From contig CANNIJ010000024.1 of NCBI GenBank assembly GCA_947505025.1, positions 1-17,127 on the forward strand: DNA of 17,127 bases, in the 5' to 3' direction. Shown piece by piece: positions 7,787 through 15,524 of the stretch (positions are counted from its first letter, which is position 1; each line of letters opens with the position of its first letter). Source of the DNA: Legionellaceae bacterium (lineage in GTDB: Bacteria; Pseudomonadota; Gammaproteobacteria; Legionellales; Legionellaceae). Made by a program: the position numbers and the translations under genes. The notes beneath the pieces were generated by a model. The model saw nothing but the letters and a program-made list of their open reading frames with translations. It searched no databases and was not told the origin of the DNA.

Positions 7787-8359
7787 TTATAGTCCAATGA
7801 AGCCTAGTGGTGAGGCTACAATATTGGCTGTAGTATCAATAGTATTACCTGTAGTATCGATAGTCCCGACTACCAATCCACAAGACCAGCCGTTGTTCGT
7901 ACCATTGACCCTGGAGTCATTACAGGCGTTCACACCATTTACCCAGTGGCCACTATTACGGTAAGCTACCATATGATTTTTTTGATCATGATACATGGTA
8001 TGTTTGTGTGCGTATTTAACCGGTGTTACGTACTCAACTTGTGTAGTTACGAATTTAACCGGTTTCTCTATAACATAACTCACATTACTGCGGTGATATC
8101 CGCCAGTATAATTCACATTACTGTAGTTAGGATAGCCGCCTAGAAAATTCATAGGGCCAAACAATCCACCATTGTTGTAGTTAGCAGGAGCAAACAATCC
8201 ACCATTGTTGTAGTTAGAATAGCCACCAGTATAACTCGGATTAGTAAGATTTCTATAAGCGTACCCAGTTTGAGTTCCTGCTGTTGCAGTTCCGGCTGTA
8301 ACTGCCGTAATAATAAGTGATAGCACTAGTTTTCGTGTTGCACAATTTGAAATTTTCAT
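7787..8359 (-). CDS. secreted Gly/Asn/Tyr-rich repeat protein (unknown function)
   Basis: The 190-residue product has a signal peptide (MKISNCATRKLVLSLIITAV then TAGTATA, cleavage probably after residue 27). Its layout matches that of the small peptide at 7449-7658: MxI, TR, LxLSLxI, then TxGxAxA. The mature part opens with Gly/Asn/Tyr-rich repeats including two copies of an 11-residue unit (YNNGGLF plus four residues) and several TGGY or LGGY motifs. A more ordinary segment (VEKPVKF-like and VEYVTPVKY stretches) and a region with two Cys (in NACNDS and WSCGL) follow, and the end contains two IDTTxN units. One disulfide is possible. AGAGGTGA before the ATG is an excellent ribosome binding site. 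No known family is recognised; an exported surface or matrix protein is plausible but not shown. Confidence 0.75.
   Translation of the reverse strand: MKISNCATRKLVLSLIITAVTAGTATAGTQTGYAYRNLTNPSYTGGYSNYNNGGLFAPANYNNGGLFGPMNFLGGYPNYSNVNYTGGYHRSNVSYVIEKPVKFVTTQVEYVTPVKYAHKHTMYHDQKNHMVAYRNSGHWVNGVNACNDSRVNGTNNGWSCGLVVGTIDTTGNTIDTTANIVASPLGFIGL
8158..8217. repeat. 27-bp perfect direct repeat, period 33 bp
   Basis: An identical 27-base sequence occurs at 8158-8184 and 8191-8217. The period of 33 bases equals 11 codons and encodes the repeated YNNGGLF block in the secreted protein. Identity at all positions, synonymous ones included, points to a recent duplication. Confidence 0.9.
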
Positions 8360-8403
8360 AATTCACCTCTATTTTTGTGATAAATAAACATCCTTCATGA
8401 TTT

Positions 8404-8409
8404 ATTATA
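8404..8409 (-). promoter_or_regulatory. putative -10 box of the Gly/Asn-rich secreted protein gene
   Basis: A perfect TATAAT lies on the minus strand, 45 bases before the ATG at 8359. No recognisable -35 sequence is found 16-18 bases upstream. The region 8360-8519 between the two minus-strand genes holds nothing else that I can support except a weak leader hairpin (AATAAA-CAT pairing with ATGTTTATT). Confidence 0.35.
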
Positions 8410-8519
8410 GAGCATAATCTGATTTTGTGTGGGTATAAATAGAAAAATAAATATGTCTGGAGCCATAAGATCGATGATGATGTATCAATCTTTGGTTGAT
8501 TGTAAATTCTCAGAATCTT

Positions 8520-8822
8520 TTAGCGTAGTTCTATGTGCTGTTGGATTATTTTGTTCAGTAAAGATGGATGCTCAATTATCCGCTCTTTTTGGATGCGCGT
8601 ACGTTTTTTTATATGCAACTCAATTTTCATCGCGACGGCTTTGCTAGCGTGGATTTCCCAGGATTGTGCAATACAAATTGGTTTGAAACTGCGGGTGTAC
8701 TTGCATTTTCCAGTGCCGTTAATATGTGATTTGTAACGCTTTTCAAGGTTGTTTGTATAGCCGGTATAGTATGTATTGTTGATACATCTTAAGATGTATA
8801 CCCAGTAAATTTTTTCTGACAT
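8520..8822 (-). CDS. small GIY-YIG nuclease-domain protein (UPF0213/YhbQ-like)
   Basis: The 100-residue protein consists almost wholly of a GIY-YIG fold. VYILRC (residues 8-13) matches the GIY strand and YYTGYT (18-23) the YIG strand, with the catalytic-type Arg29 in LEKRY. KYTR (41-44) and Glu68 in KIELHIKK, followed by a basic helix, match the EAxxxExxIKKxxRxxK pattern of the UPF0213 group. Members are stand-alone, weakly characterised structure-selective DNA endonucleases; their cellular role is unsettled. It starts 18 bases after the stop of the ZIP-like membrane protein on the same strand, so the two are probably co-transcribed. Only a weak GAG precedes the ATG. A perfect 18-base palindrome (8782-8799) lies within the coding sequence. 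Confidence 0.87.
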   Translation of the reverse strand: MSEKIYWVYILRCINNTYYTGYTNNLEKRYKSHINGTGKCKYTRSFKPICIAQSWEIHASKAVAMKIELHIKKRTRIQKERIIEHPSLLNKIIQQHIELR

Positions 8823-8840
8823 TAGGGTTGCTCACAAATT

Positions 8841-9611
8841 TTAAGGACGTGGCACCATGAACCATGTTTGGAGTAATAAAATTAACATGATGATTAGTGT
8901 TCCAAGTATAAACCAACCATAACATGTGCCTTTTGTGGCAGGCAGCTCTTCACGAAATACATTTAACAAAACTGATCCGGCTAAAAAAGCAACCATAAAG
9001 GCTGTAACTAATACATTTACCGGATCAAAGATCACGGAAACCAGCCAGCCAAATAACAACGCACTCATCAGAATGAAACGCCCAAGACGATAAAATTTGA
9101 TTGGATAAAGTCTACAAAACTTGCGATCGGTTAGGATAAAATGTAGTGCCATGGCAAAGGTAAACAGTGTTGTGGCGGTCAGACTGGAACGTGCGCGCAA
9201 TGACATTGTATAAGTAATCAAAAAATTATACAGACAAAACATACCCAAGTGTAATCCATAAACCAAAATGTTATTATGATCCGGCGTATTACTATAGCGC
9301 TCAGCTAATGAATCAAAACCGTAATAAATTAAAAACCCAATCAATGCCACAATATAAATCATTAGTTCTGTAAATGGATTTAACCATTTGTTTTGCAGAA
9401 GAAGATTCCCTATAGGTCGGTTGTATTCAACCAAGTTAGGCAGCATATGTAAAAAAACATATGCGATAGCCGTTCCTCCAGCAAAGCTAGCTAATGCTTG
9501 CCCATGTTCAGGTAGGTTGTTGTTAAGCCATGGACTTAAATAATGAAATATCATTAAAAAAAGTGTAGATGCGCCGGCAATCCATAAATTTTGTTCTGTG
9601 ATCCATAACAT
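8841..9611 (-). CDS. polytopic membrane protein, ZIP-transporter-like
   Basis: From the ATG at 9611 the protein has 256 residues and about eight hydrophobic segments (roughly 8-26, 41-60, 82-100, 115-135, 145-161, 180-198, 199-217 and 232-250). The second contains SFAGGTAIAYVFLHMLP with His55, the fifth contains ALHFILTD with His157, and near the seventh lies FLAGSVLLNVFREELP. This pattern resembles ZIP (Zrt/Irt-like) metal transporters, where a His-x-x-Pro and a later glutamate bind Zn or Fe. The likeness is partial and many ZIP residues differ, so substrate and activity are inferred. The frame is open up to 9689, but AGGAG lies 9 bases before the ATG at 9611 and the added 26 residues look unlike a protein N-terminus. 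It diverges from manC and leads into the GIY-YIG gene. Confidence 0.78.
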   Translation of the reverse strand: MLWITEQNLWIAGASTLFLMIFHYLSPWLNNNLPEHGQALASFAGGTAIAYVFLHMLPNLVEYNRPIGNLLLQNKWLNPFTELMIYIVALIGFLIYYGFDSLAERYSNTPDHNNILVYGLHLGMFCLYNFLITYTMSLRARSSLTATTLFTFAMALHFILTDRKFCRLYPIKFYRLGRFILMSALLFGWLVSVIFDPVNVLVTAFMVAFLAGSVLLNVFREELPATKGTCYGWFILGTLIIMLILLLQTWFMVPRP

Positions 9612-9749
9612 GGACAAAGACTCCTGTCGTTCCGGTATATTAGTATAAATAGGATAACAAAAAAAGTTCACGAAAGAGTATCTTTTCATGATTTTTATTA
9701 TTGCTCTGAGCCTGTTATACTTTTAGCCGATTCTTTTTTGGAGAAAAAT

Positions 9750-11171
9750 GTGCAAAATTTTGATAACGTGAACTTAATCCCAACCATTTTATGTGGTGGA
9801 TCAGGCTCACGTTTGTGGCCTATTTCACGTGAAATGCATCCCAAGCAGTTTATTCGCATGAATGATGGACAAAGTTTATTGCAGAAAGCATTTCTCCGAG
9901 GGGCGATGTTACCCGGGGTGAAAGATATACTAACAGTTACCAATCACTCTTTATTTTTTAAAATGGAAGAAGAATTCAGTGCTTTAGATCAGGCGCATGT
10001 GTCCAGCTCGTTTATCCTCGAGCCATTTGGGCGCAACACTGCTCCAGCAAGCATAATGGCCGCTTTACACGTGACACAGCGGCATGGACCGGATTCATTA
10101 TTATTAATGTTGGCAGCAGATCATCTGATCACCAACCATAGTGCATTTCAAAGTGCGGTGTCACAAGCTATAGATCTGGCCTTGGACGGTAAATTAGTTA
10201 CTTTTGGGGTGCCGGTGTATGAGCCGAATACCGGCTATGGATATATTGAAGCCGATGGTTATAACGTCATACGTTTTATCGAGAAACCAGCACTAGAACA
10301 GGCTAAAGTTTACGCCGCTGATCCAAGGTTTTTATGGAACTCCGGCATGTTTGTGTTCTCAGCAAAAACGCTATTAGCTGGTATGGCAGAACATTGTCCT
10401 GATTTATTAGCTATAGCCCAAGCATGTTTTTCTAATGCAGCGCGCCAACCAACACAAACCACTTTAGATTCTCAGGCGTATCATGCAGTTCCTGATTTAT
10501 CAATTGACTATGCTTTGTTAGAAAAATCCACAGAAGTTGCTGTGGTTAGATGTGACATGGGTTGGACTGATGTTGGTTCATGGTCTGTTTTAGGTGCATT
10601 GGGCGGTGCGGATGAGCTGGGTAATTTGGTAGAAGGTGATGCTGTATTGCATGATGTGACCAATAGCTATATTCAAAGTAACAGCCGTTTGGTTGGTGCT
10701 GTTGGGGTCAAAGATTTGATTATTATTGAAACTGCAGACGCGGTTTTAGTCGCAGATAAATCATGCGCGCAAGATGTAAAGCATTTATATTCACAGCTAC
10801 AAACGCTGGGTCATGAAGCCCATAAAATGCATAAAACAGTACATCGCCCCTGGGGTTATTACACTGTATTAGAAGATGGTTTGCGGTATAAAATCAAACG
10901 AATTGAGGTAAAACCAGGTGCCAGTTTAAGCTTACAGATGCATCATCATCGTAGTGAACACTGGGTGGTTGTCAGCGGCATGGCTAATGTTACAAATGGT
11001 GAGAAAATATTTGTTGTGCATACGAATGAGTCTACATATATTCCAGCGGGATGTTTACATCGATTGTCCAATCCAGGAGTGTCGCCATTAGTCATGATAG
11101 AAGTACAAAGTGGAGATTACTTAGGAGAGGATGACATAGTGCGTTTTGAAGACAGTTATGGACGTACTTGA
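9750..11171 (+). CDS. manC: mannose-1-phosphate guanylyltransferase / mannose-6-phosphate isomerase
   Basis: This bifunctional enzyme makes GDP-mannose from mannose-1-phosphate and GTP, and in its type II form can also interconvert fructose-6-phosphate and mannose-6-phosphate. GDP-mannose feeds lipopolysaccharide, capsule or exopolysaccharide synthesis. The nucleotidyltransferase signature GGSGSRLWP occupies residues 16-24, with FIEKP and LWNSGMF further on. The C-terminal cupin starts near PWGYY (Trp368) and has metal-site HHHRSEH at 398-404. The start is taken as GTG at 9750, with GGAG 6 bases before it, giving 473 residues. The longer frame from a TTG at 9738 would place the start on top of that ribosome binding site. 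The gene (manC/algA/cpsB type) stands alone, without other sugar-nucleotide genes, just upstream of dnaA. Confidence 0.94.
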   Translation: MQNFDNVNLIPTILCGGSGSRLWPISREMHPKQFIRMNDGQSLLQKAFLRGAMLPGVKDILTVTNHSLFFKMEEEFSALDQAHVSSSFILEPFGRNTAPASIMAALHVTQRHGPDSLLLMLAADHLITNHSAFQSAVSQAIDLALDGKLVTFGVPVYEPNTGYGYIEADGYNVIRFIEKPALEQAKVYAADPRFLWNSGMFVFSAKTLLAGMAEHCPDLLAIAQACFSNAARQPTQTTLDSQAYHAVPDLSIDYALLEKSTEVAVVRCDMGWTDVGSWSVLGALGGADELGNLVEGDAVLHDVTNSYIQSNSRLVGAVGVKDLIIIETADAVLVADKSCAQDVKHLYSQLQTLGHEAHKMHKTVHRPWGYYTVLEDGLRYKIKRIEVKPGASLSLQMHHHRSEHWVVVSGMANVTNGEKIFVVHTNESTYIPAGCLHRLSNPGVSPLVMIEVQSGDYLGEDDIVRFEDSYGRT

Positions 11172-11237
11172 GCATCCTAGAACACCTTATTACCAATACA
11201 GTTGACTTGTGCCCTACCCCGGGATGAATTGTTTAGG

Positions 11238-11243
11238 TATAAT
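11238..11243 (+). promoter_or_regulatory. putative -10 box of the dnaA operon
   Basis: A perfect TATAAT stands 29 bases before the dnaA GTG start. A consensus-like TTGACT at 11202-11207 is 30 bases upstream of it, too far to pair, and no other good -35 was found. The 101-base manC-dnaA gap contains no DnaA box that I can see (TTATNCACA on either strand), so autoregulation by DnaA is not evident. Confidence 0.4.
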
Positions 11244-11272
11244 AGCAACTTAAATTCTGTCTGGAGTTATCT

Positions 11273-12634
11273 GTGTCTGCAACAACGGTCTGGCAGAAGT
11301 GTTTGGAATTGCTTCAAGAGGAATATCCCGCCCAACAGTTAAATACCTGGTTGCGGCCATTACAAGCTGAAATTGCCAATAATTCGTTGGTTTTGTTGGC
11401 GCCAAATCGCTTTGTAGTGGATTGGGTCAAAAAACAATACTTATCACGTATACAAGAATTAGTACAGCAAATGCACCCTGAAATCACTCAGGTGATTGTT
11501 GAGATTGGCAGTCGTGATCCGGTGCCTAGTGAAGTGGTTGTTACTCCAGCGCAAGAACCGATAATAAAAGCTCGGACTAATGTGTCGCCGAAGAAGATGG
11601 CAGATCATTATAAAAACAGTTTTTTAAATAAAAATCTAACTTTTGATGTGTTTGTTGAAGGTTCCTCAAACCAATTAGCCCGAGCTGCATCTCTACAAGT
11701 TGCTGAGGGTCCTGGGGAGGCTTATAATCCATTATTTATTTATGGTGGTGTAGGCCTGGGTAAAACACATTTGATGCATGCTATAGGCAATGAAATCTTA
11801 AGAAACAATCCTGAAGCTAAAGTATTGTACCTGCATTCTGAACGTTTTGTGGCAGACATGGTGAAAGCCCTGCAAACTAACTCCATAAATGAATTTAAGC
11901 GGTTTTATCGCTCGCTAAATGCTTTATTAATCGATGATATTCAATTCTTTGAAGGCAAAGAGCGATCCCAGGAAGAGTTTTTCCACACTTTTAATGCTTT
12001 ATTAGAAGGCCAGCAGCAAATTATTTTGACCAGCGATCGTTATCCTAAAGAAATTTCTGGCGTAGAAGAACGTTTGAAATCCAGATTTGGCTGGGGCCTG
12101 ACTGTGGCAGTAGAGCCGCCAGAGCTAGAGACGCGCGTGGCTATTTTAGTCAGCAAAGCTGAATTATCTAACATTGAGCTACCCTATGAAGTTGCTTTTT
12201 TTATCGCAAAACGGATACGTTCGAATGTGCGCGAATTAGAAGGTGCACTGCGTCGAGTAATCGCGAATGCACATTTTACCGGCAAGGCAATCACAATTGA
12301 TTTTGTTAGTGAGGCATTACGTGACTTGCTTGCGTTGCAAGATAAATTAGTAACAATTGAAAATATTAAAAAAACAGTCGCAGATTACTACAAAGTAAAA
12401 GTCGCTGAACTACTGTCAAAACGCCGCAGTCGATCGATTGCACGACCACGTCAAATGGCGATGGCGTTAGCTAAAGAGCTGACAAATCATAGTTTACCAG
12501 AAATTGGCGACCATTTTGGTGGTCGTGATCACACGACGGTGATTCATGCTTGTCGTAAAGTGAAGGCACTGGTACTAGAGGGTGGTGATTTTGCTGAAGA
12601 TCATAAAAATTTAATGCGTACATTATCGTCTTAG
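11273..12634 (+). CDS. dnaA: chromosomal replication initiator protein DnaA
   Basis: The 453-residue AAA+ initiator binds DnaA boxes at oriC, opens the duplex and loads DnaB. The N-terminal oligomerisation domain (WQKCLELLQEEYPAQQLNTW) leads into a short linker. Domain III has Walker A GGVGLGKTH (158-166, Lys164) and Walker B LLIDDIQFF with Asp221-Asp222. The C-terminal DNA-binding domain carries the DnaA signature GGRDHTTVIHA (Arg418, Asp419, His420, Thr421). The start is GTG at 11273, with GGAG 6 bases upstream. It heads a dnaA-dnaN-recF cluster. In many gammaproteobacteria rpmH lies upstream and divergent, but here manC does, in the same direction. Confidence 0.98.
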   Translation: MSATTVWQKCLELLQEEYPAQQLNTWLRPLQAEIANNSLVLLAPNRFVVDWVKKQYLSRIQELVQQMHPEITQVIVEIGSRDPVPSEVVVTPAQEPIIKARTNVSPKKMADHYKNSFLNKNLTFDVFVEGSSNQLARAASLQVAEGPGEAYNPLFIYGGVGLGKTHLMHAIGNEILRNNPEAKVLYLHSERFVADMVKALQTNSINEFKRFYRSLNALLIDDIQFFEGKERSQEEFFHTFNALLEGQQQIILTSDRYPKEISGVEERLKSRFGWGLTVAVEPPELETRVAILVSKAELSNIELPYEVAFFIAKRIRSNVRELEGALRRVIANAHFTGKAITIDFVSEALRDLLALQDKLVTIENIKKTVADYYKVKVAELLSKRRSRSIARPRQMAMALAKELTNHSLPEIGDHFGGRDHTTVIHACRKVKALVLEGGDFAEDHKNLMRTLSS

Positions 12635-12643
12635 GGAATACCT

Positions 12644-13750
12644 ATGTTTGAATTCAGCATTCAAAAAGAGCCGTTGTTATTATCTTTATTGGCAGTTTCT
12701 GGTGCAGTTGACAAAAAACACTCTATGCCTATTTTGTCAAATTTACTCCTGACAATTCAAGATAATCAGTTAGTCCTAGGGGCTACTGATCTGGAAATTG
12801 AAATCACCGCTCGTTTGCCTTGTGTATCATTAGACCCACAAGGCAGTATAACTGTGCCAGCTAAAAAGATGGTAGATATTGTCCGCTCATTAAATGATCA
12901 GGCGCGTCTGACAATCGGACTTAAAGATGGTACGTTACTGATTAAAGAGGGGCGTAGCCAATTTAAATTAGCCACTTTGCCTGCGGATCATTATCCATGC
13001 ACATTAATGGAGGCACATGTTTTTGAATGTTTCATTCCAAGAAACAACCTGATTTATTTGCTACAATCAACCCATTTTGCGATGTCACAGCAAGATGTAC
13101 GTATTTTTTTAAATGGTTTATTATTAGAAATAGATCTCCAATCTATAACTGCTGTAGCCACAGACGGTCATCGTATGGCAGTTTGTTGCCTGCAACATCC
13201 AGAACTGCGAGATCACCAAAGATTCTTAGTCCCACGCAAGGGTATTCTCGAGATGCTGCGTTTGTTGAATAATATAACAGACGAAGTGGTGCAATTGGCA
13301 ACCGGTAAAAATCATATAAAAATCGTGGCAGCACAATACACGTTTTCATCCAAGTTAATTGAGGCACGCTTCCCACCCTACTTAGGAGCGATCCCTAAAG
13401 GGCAAGATAAGCAGGTTATAATTGATCGAGATATTTTAAAACGCGCTTTATCACGGATTATGATATTAACTAACGAAAAATCACGTGCAGTATTATTACA
13501 TATTCAGCCAGAACAACTGACTTTGATTGCTCATAATCAAGAACAAGAAGAAGCCACTGAATCTTTGGCAGCAGAAATTAATGGCCCAGAATTAAAAATA
13601 GGCATCAATGCAACTTATCTGATGGATGTACTGAATCACCTGCCGGACGGTCCAGTACGCCTATCATTTACTAATACTGATAGTAGTATGTTAGTCGAGA
13701 CCTTGCAGGATACAGCATATCAATATGTCATTATGCCGATGAAGCTATGA
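12644..13750 (+). CDS. dnaN: DNA polymerase III beta sliding clamp
   Basis: The 368-residue protein (366 in E. coli) is the ring-shaped processivity clamp that tethers DNA polymerases and other partners to DNA. Three repeated clamp domains are visible. The first opens with MFEFSIQKEPLLLSLLAVSG and contains HSMPILSNLLL. The second has TAVATDGHRMAVC, a hallmark clamp segment, and the last ends in YQYVIMPMKL, matching the usual C-terminal pattern. It follows dnaA after 9 bases, with AGGGAA as ribosome binding site, and its stop overlaps the recF start (ATGA), so the three genes form one operon. Confidence 0.97.
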   Translation: MFEFSIQKEPLLLSLLAVSGAVDKKHSMPILSNLLLTIQDNQLVLGATDLEIEITARLPCVSLDPQGSITVPAKKMVDIVRSLNDQARLTIGLKDGTLLIKEGRSQFKLATLPADHYPCTLMEAHVFECFIPRNNLIYLLQSTHFAMSQQDVRIFLNGLLLEIDLQSITAVATDGHRMAVCCLQHPELRDHQRFLVPRKGILEMLRLLNNITDEVVQLATGKNHIKIVAAQYTFSSKLIEARFPPYLGAIPKGQDKQVIIDRDILKRALSRIMILTNEKSRAVLLHIQPEQLTLIAHNQEQEEATESLAAEINGPELKIGINATYLMDVLNHLPDGPVRLSFTNTDSSMLVETLQDTAYQYVIMPMKL

Positions 13751-14805
13751 TCTTACAGTGTTTGAATATACATAATCTACGCACGCTGACTAATGTTCAA
13801 TTAACTTTACATCCAAGATTTAATTTGTTTTACGGAGATAATGGATCGGGTAAAACTTCATTATTAGAAGCTTGTTACTTGCTCTCCCACGGACACTCTT
13901 TTCGTACACGCGAAACCTCACCGATCATTCAGCATGCTGCGTCTGTGATGACTGTGTTTGGTTCGACGACGGATGGGCAAACGATCAGTGTACAAAAAAA
14001 TATTGAAGGAGTAACCCGCGCTCAATTGAACGGCCAACCATGTTTGCGCAGCAGTGATTTGGCACGGTTCCTACCTTGTCATGTATTACATCATGATATA
14101 TTTAATATTATTGATGCAGGTCCAGCAACGCGACGTCAAGTATTAGATGAAGGATTGTTTCACGTGAAACAATCCTATTTGCCGGTATGGCGCGAATATC
14201 GCAATGCACTAAAGCAGCGTAATGCCTTGCTCAAGCAAAATGCGGGCACAGCAGAATTTGATCCATGGGATCAAGCGATGGATCATTACTCCAGAATTAT
14301 AGATCAGGATCGCAGCGTATATGTGGCCGCCTGGGATGTGGAGTTTCAGTCAATGTTAGCCAGCCTAAGTAACTTGAAGTGTACTTTACGTTACGAAAAG
14401 GGCTGGGATAAAAAAAATACAGGAGCATCATTGGTTTCGAGTTTGAAGGAGCAACTAGCGCAAGATCGTATACGTCAATATACTTACTCAGGACCACATC
14501 AAGCGGACTTGTTCTTTGACATACAACCGTTGGGTGCGAAAAAACATGCTTCAAGGGGTCAACAAAAGATTTTATTGATTGCCTTAAAGCTTTCAAAGAC
14601 CCAATTATGGGGTGGTTCAAGCATCCATTTATTCGATGATTTGAGTGCGGAGCTAGATACGCCACATCTTGAGAGGGTTTTGGCTTGCTTAAATCAAATT
14701 AACGGGCAAATATTTATTACCGGATTAGATGCCGATAAGCTATCATCATTGATCTCATCGCAAACGTCACAAGTGTTTCATTTAATTGCAGGTGAGTGCG
14801 TTTAA
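13747..14805 (+). CDS. recF: DNA replication/repair protein RecF
   Basis: The 352-residue SMC-like ATPase helps RecO and RecR load RecA at single-strand gaps. Walker A GDNGSGKT lies at residues 30-37, after the N-terminal MILQCLNIHNLR that fits the family. A signature-like SRGQQKILLIALKL and Walker B HLFDDLSAELD lie in the C-terminal third, followed by FITGLD. The length is close to E. coli RecF (357). It starts inside the dnaN stop (ATGA overlap). gyrB, which often follows recF, is absent; a decayed insertion sequence comes next. Confidence 0.96.
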   Translation: MILQCLNIHNLRTLTNVQLTLHPRFNLFYGDNGSGKTSLLEACYLLSHGHSFRTRETSPIIQHAASVMTVFGSTTDGQTISVQKNIEGVTRAQLNGQPCLRSSDLARFLPCHVLHHDIFNIIDAGPATRRQVLDEGLFHVKQSYLPVWREYRNALKQRNALLKQNAGTAEFDPWDQAMDHYSRIIDQDRSVYVAAWDVEFQSMLASLSNLKCTLRYEKGWDKKNTGASLVSSLKEQLAQDRIRQYTYSGPHQADLFFDIQPLGAKKHASRGQQKILLIALKLSKTQLWGGSSIHLFDDLSAELDTPHLERVLACLNQINGQIFITGLDADKLSSLISSQTSQVFHLIAGECV

Positions 14806-14902
14806 TGCAATTTAGCGCCTAGAAGAGAATCGATCCAGCGTGGGAAGTGTAATCTTAAAAAGTGCCTTTACTAAGCAATAATGGCATTCATAACCGCAGT
14901 TC

Positions 14903-14920
14903 GGCGTTGTTTCTTAACCC
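14903..14920 (+). repeat. left terminal inverted repeat of the IS remnant
   Basis: GGCGTTGTTTCTTAACCC is the exact reverse complement of 15507-15524. The GGC start resembles the tips of IS903-like elements. Confidence 0.93.
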
Positions 14921-15001
14921 ATGAATTGAGCAGATCGAAGCGGTCAACACGGAGTCCTGTTATCATGGTCGCCATTGAAATCATACTCGGTTAACGCAGA
15001 T

Positions 15002-15481
15002 ATGCCTAATAAATACCCAGAGAAACCTGGCTGGAACGTCCCAAAACAAAAATTCAAAGTAACAAACTGGGGCGAATACAATGATTCCTTACGTCGACGC
15101 GGCAATATTACCGTCTGGCTATCTGATGACGCCATATCTCAGTGGTATGAGATGGACCGAGTCTATAATGGGACTGGTGCCCCAAGGCTGACGTGGTGAT
15201 ACCACCCCGATCCAACGCCGTCAAGAGCGATAAATCCGCTCCACAGCGCAATCGTAGTATTGCCGAAATTGAAATAAACGGACGAATGCAACGGCAAAAA
15301 AAACAGGGAGTATGGCCGTCGAAATTATTCGGAACTGGGCGTTCAACGTTACCAACGAACCTTTGGGGATGCGATGCATGCACGGGATTTTCCTCGCCAA
15401 CAGCAAGAAGCTATGATCGCTAGTGGTGCACTCAACAAAATGACATCACTTGGTATGCTACAAAGTCATCGATCCGCCTAA
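15002..15481 (+). pseudogene. broken IS5-family transposase
   Basis: Three in-order fragments are visible. The N-terminal part from the ATG at 15002 reads MPNKYPEKPGWNVPKQKFKV and then NWGEYNDSLRRRGNITVW, typical of IS5-type transposase N-termini, and stops at 15197-15199. The second part, in another frame from about 15184, reads KADVVIPPRSNAV and RNRSIAEIEINGR, which belongs to the late catalytic domain. The third part, from 15311, reads YGRRNYSELGVQRYQRTFGD and ends LNKMTSLG with a stop at 15479-15481. It contains the Y-x2-R-x6-E-like C1 signature (YGRRNYSELG) of the DDE fold. The first junction (about 15160-15190) marks a deletion that removed the first two catalytic Asp regions. The second frame change coincides with a run of eight A (15296-15303). 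It cannot make active transposase. Confidence 0.88.
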
Positions 15482-15506
15482 ATTTTGTGACAGAAGACGC
15501 TGCGTG

Positions 15507-15524
15507 GGGTTAAGAAACAACGCC
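15507..15524 (-). repeat. right terminal inverted repeat of the IS remnant
   Basis: GGGTTAAGAAACAACGCC is the perfect inverted copy of the left end at 14903-14920. An 18-base match with no mismatch is stronger preservation than the transposase shows. Confidence 0.93.

Larger units (their letters stand above)
14903..15524 (+). mobile_element. internally deleted IS5-family insertion sequence remnant
   Basis: A 622-base element is bounded by perfect 18-base terminal inverted repeats: GGCGTTGTTTCTTAACCC at 14903-14920 and its reverse complement at 15507-15524. Inside are two out-of-register pieces of an IS5-family (IS903/IS1031-like) DDE transposase, with the central catalytic part missing. Intact relatives are about 1 kb, so several hundred bases are gone. 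The 9 bases flanking each end (CCGCAGTTC and CTACGACGC) do not match, so no target duplication survives, which suggests rearrangement after insertion. It lies directly behind recF. The family and subgroup are inferred from remembered transposase motifs. Confidence 0.88.

Noticed and set aside
8429..8736. Two plus-strand open frames opposite the GIY-YIG gene
   Set aside because: They are antisense to a protein with clear GIY-YIG motifs and have no ribosome binding site or recognisable domain.
8782..8799. Perfect 18-base palindrome ATACATCTTAAGATGTAT
   Set aside because: It lies inside the coding sequence of the GIY-YIG gene over the conserved ILRC residues, far from a promoter. Chance palindromes of this kind occur in AT-rich coding DNA.
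11202..11243. TTGACT and TATAAT as one dnaA promoter
   Set aside because: The spacing is 30 bases, too long for one sigma70 promoter, so only the -10 box was kept as a tentative feature.
11172..11272. Possible oriC or DnaA-box cluster before dnaA
   Set aside because: No TTATNCACA-like site or AT-rich 13-mer array was seen in this short gap or elsewhere between genes here.
14806..14902. Remnant of gyrB between recF and the IS
   Set aside because: No frame in these 97 bases resembles the start of GyrB, and nothing else is recognisable in them.
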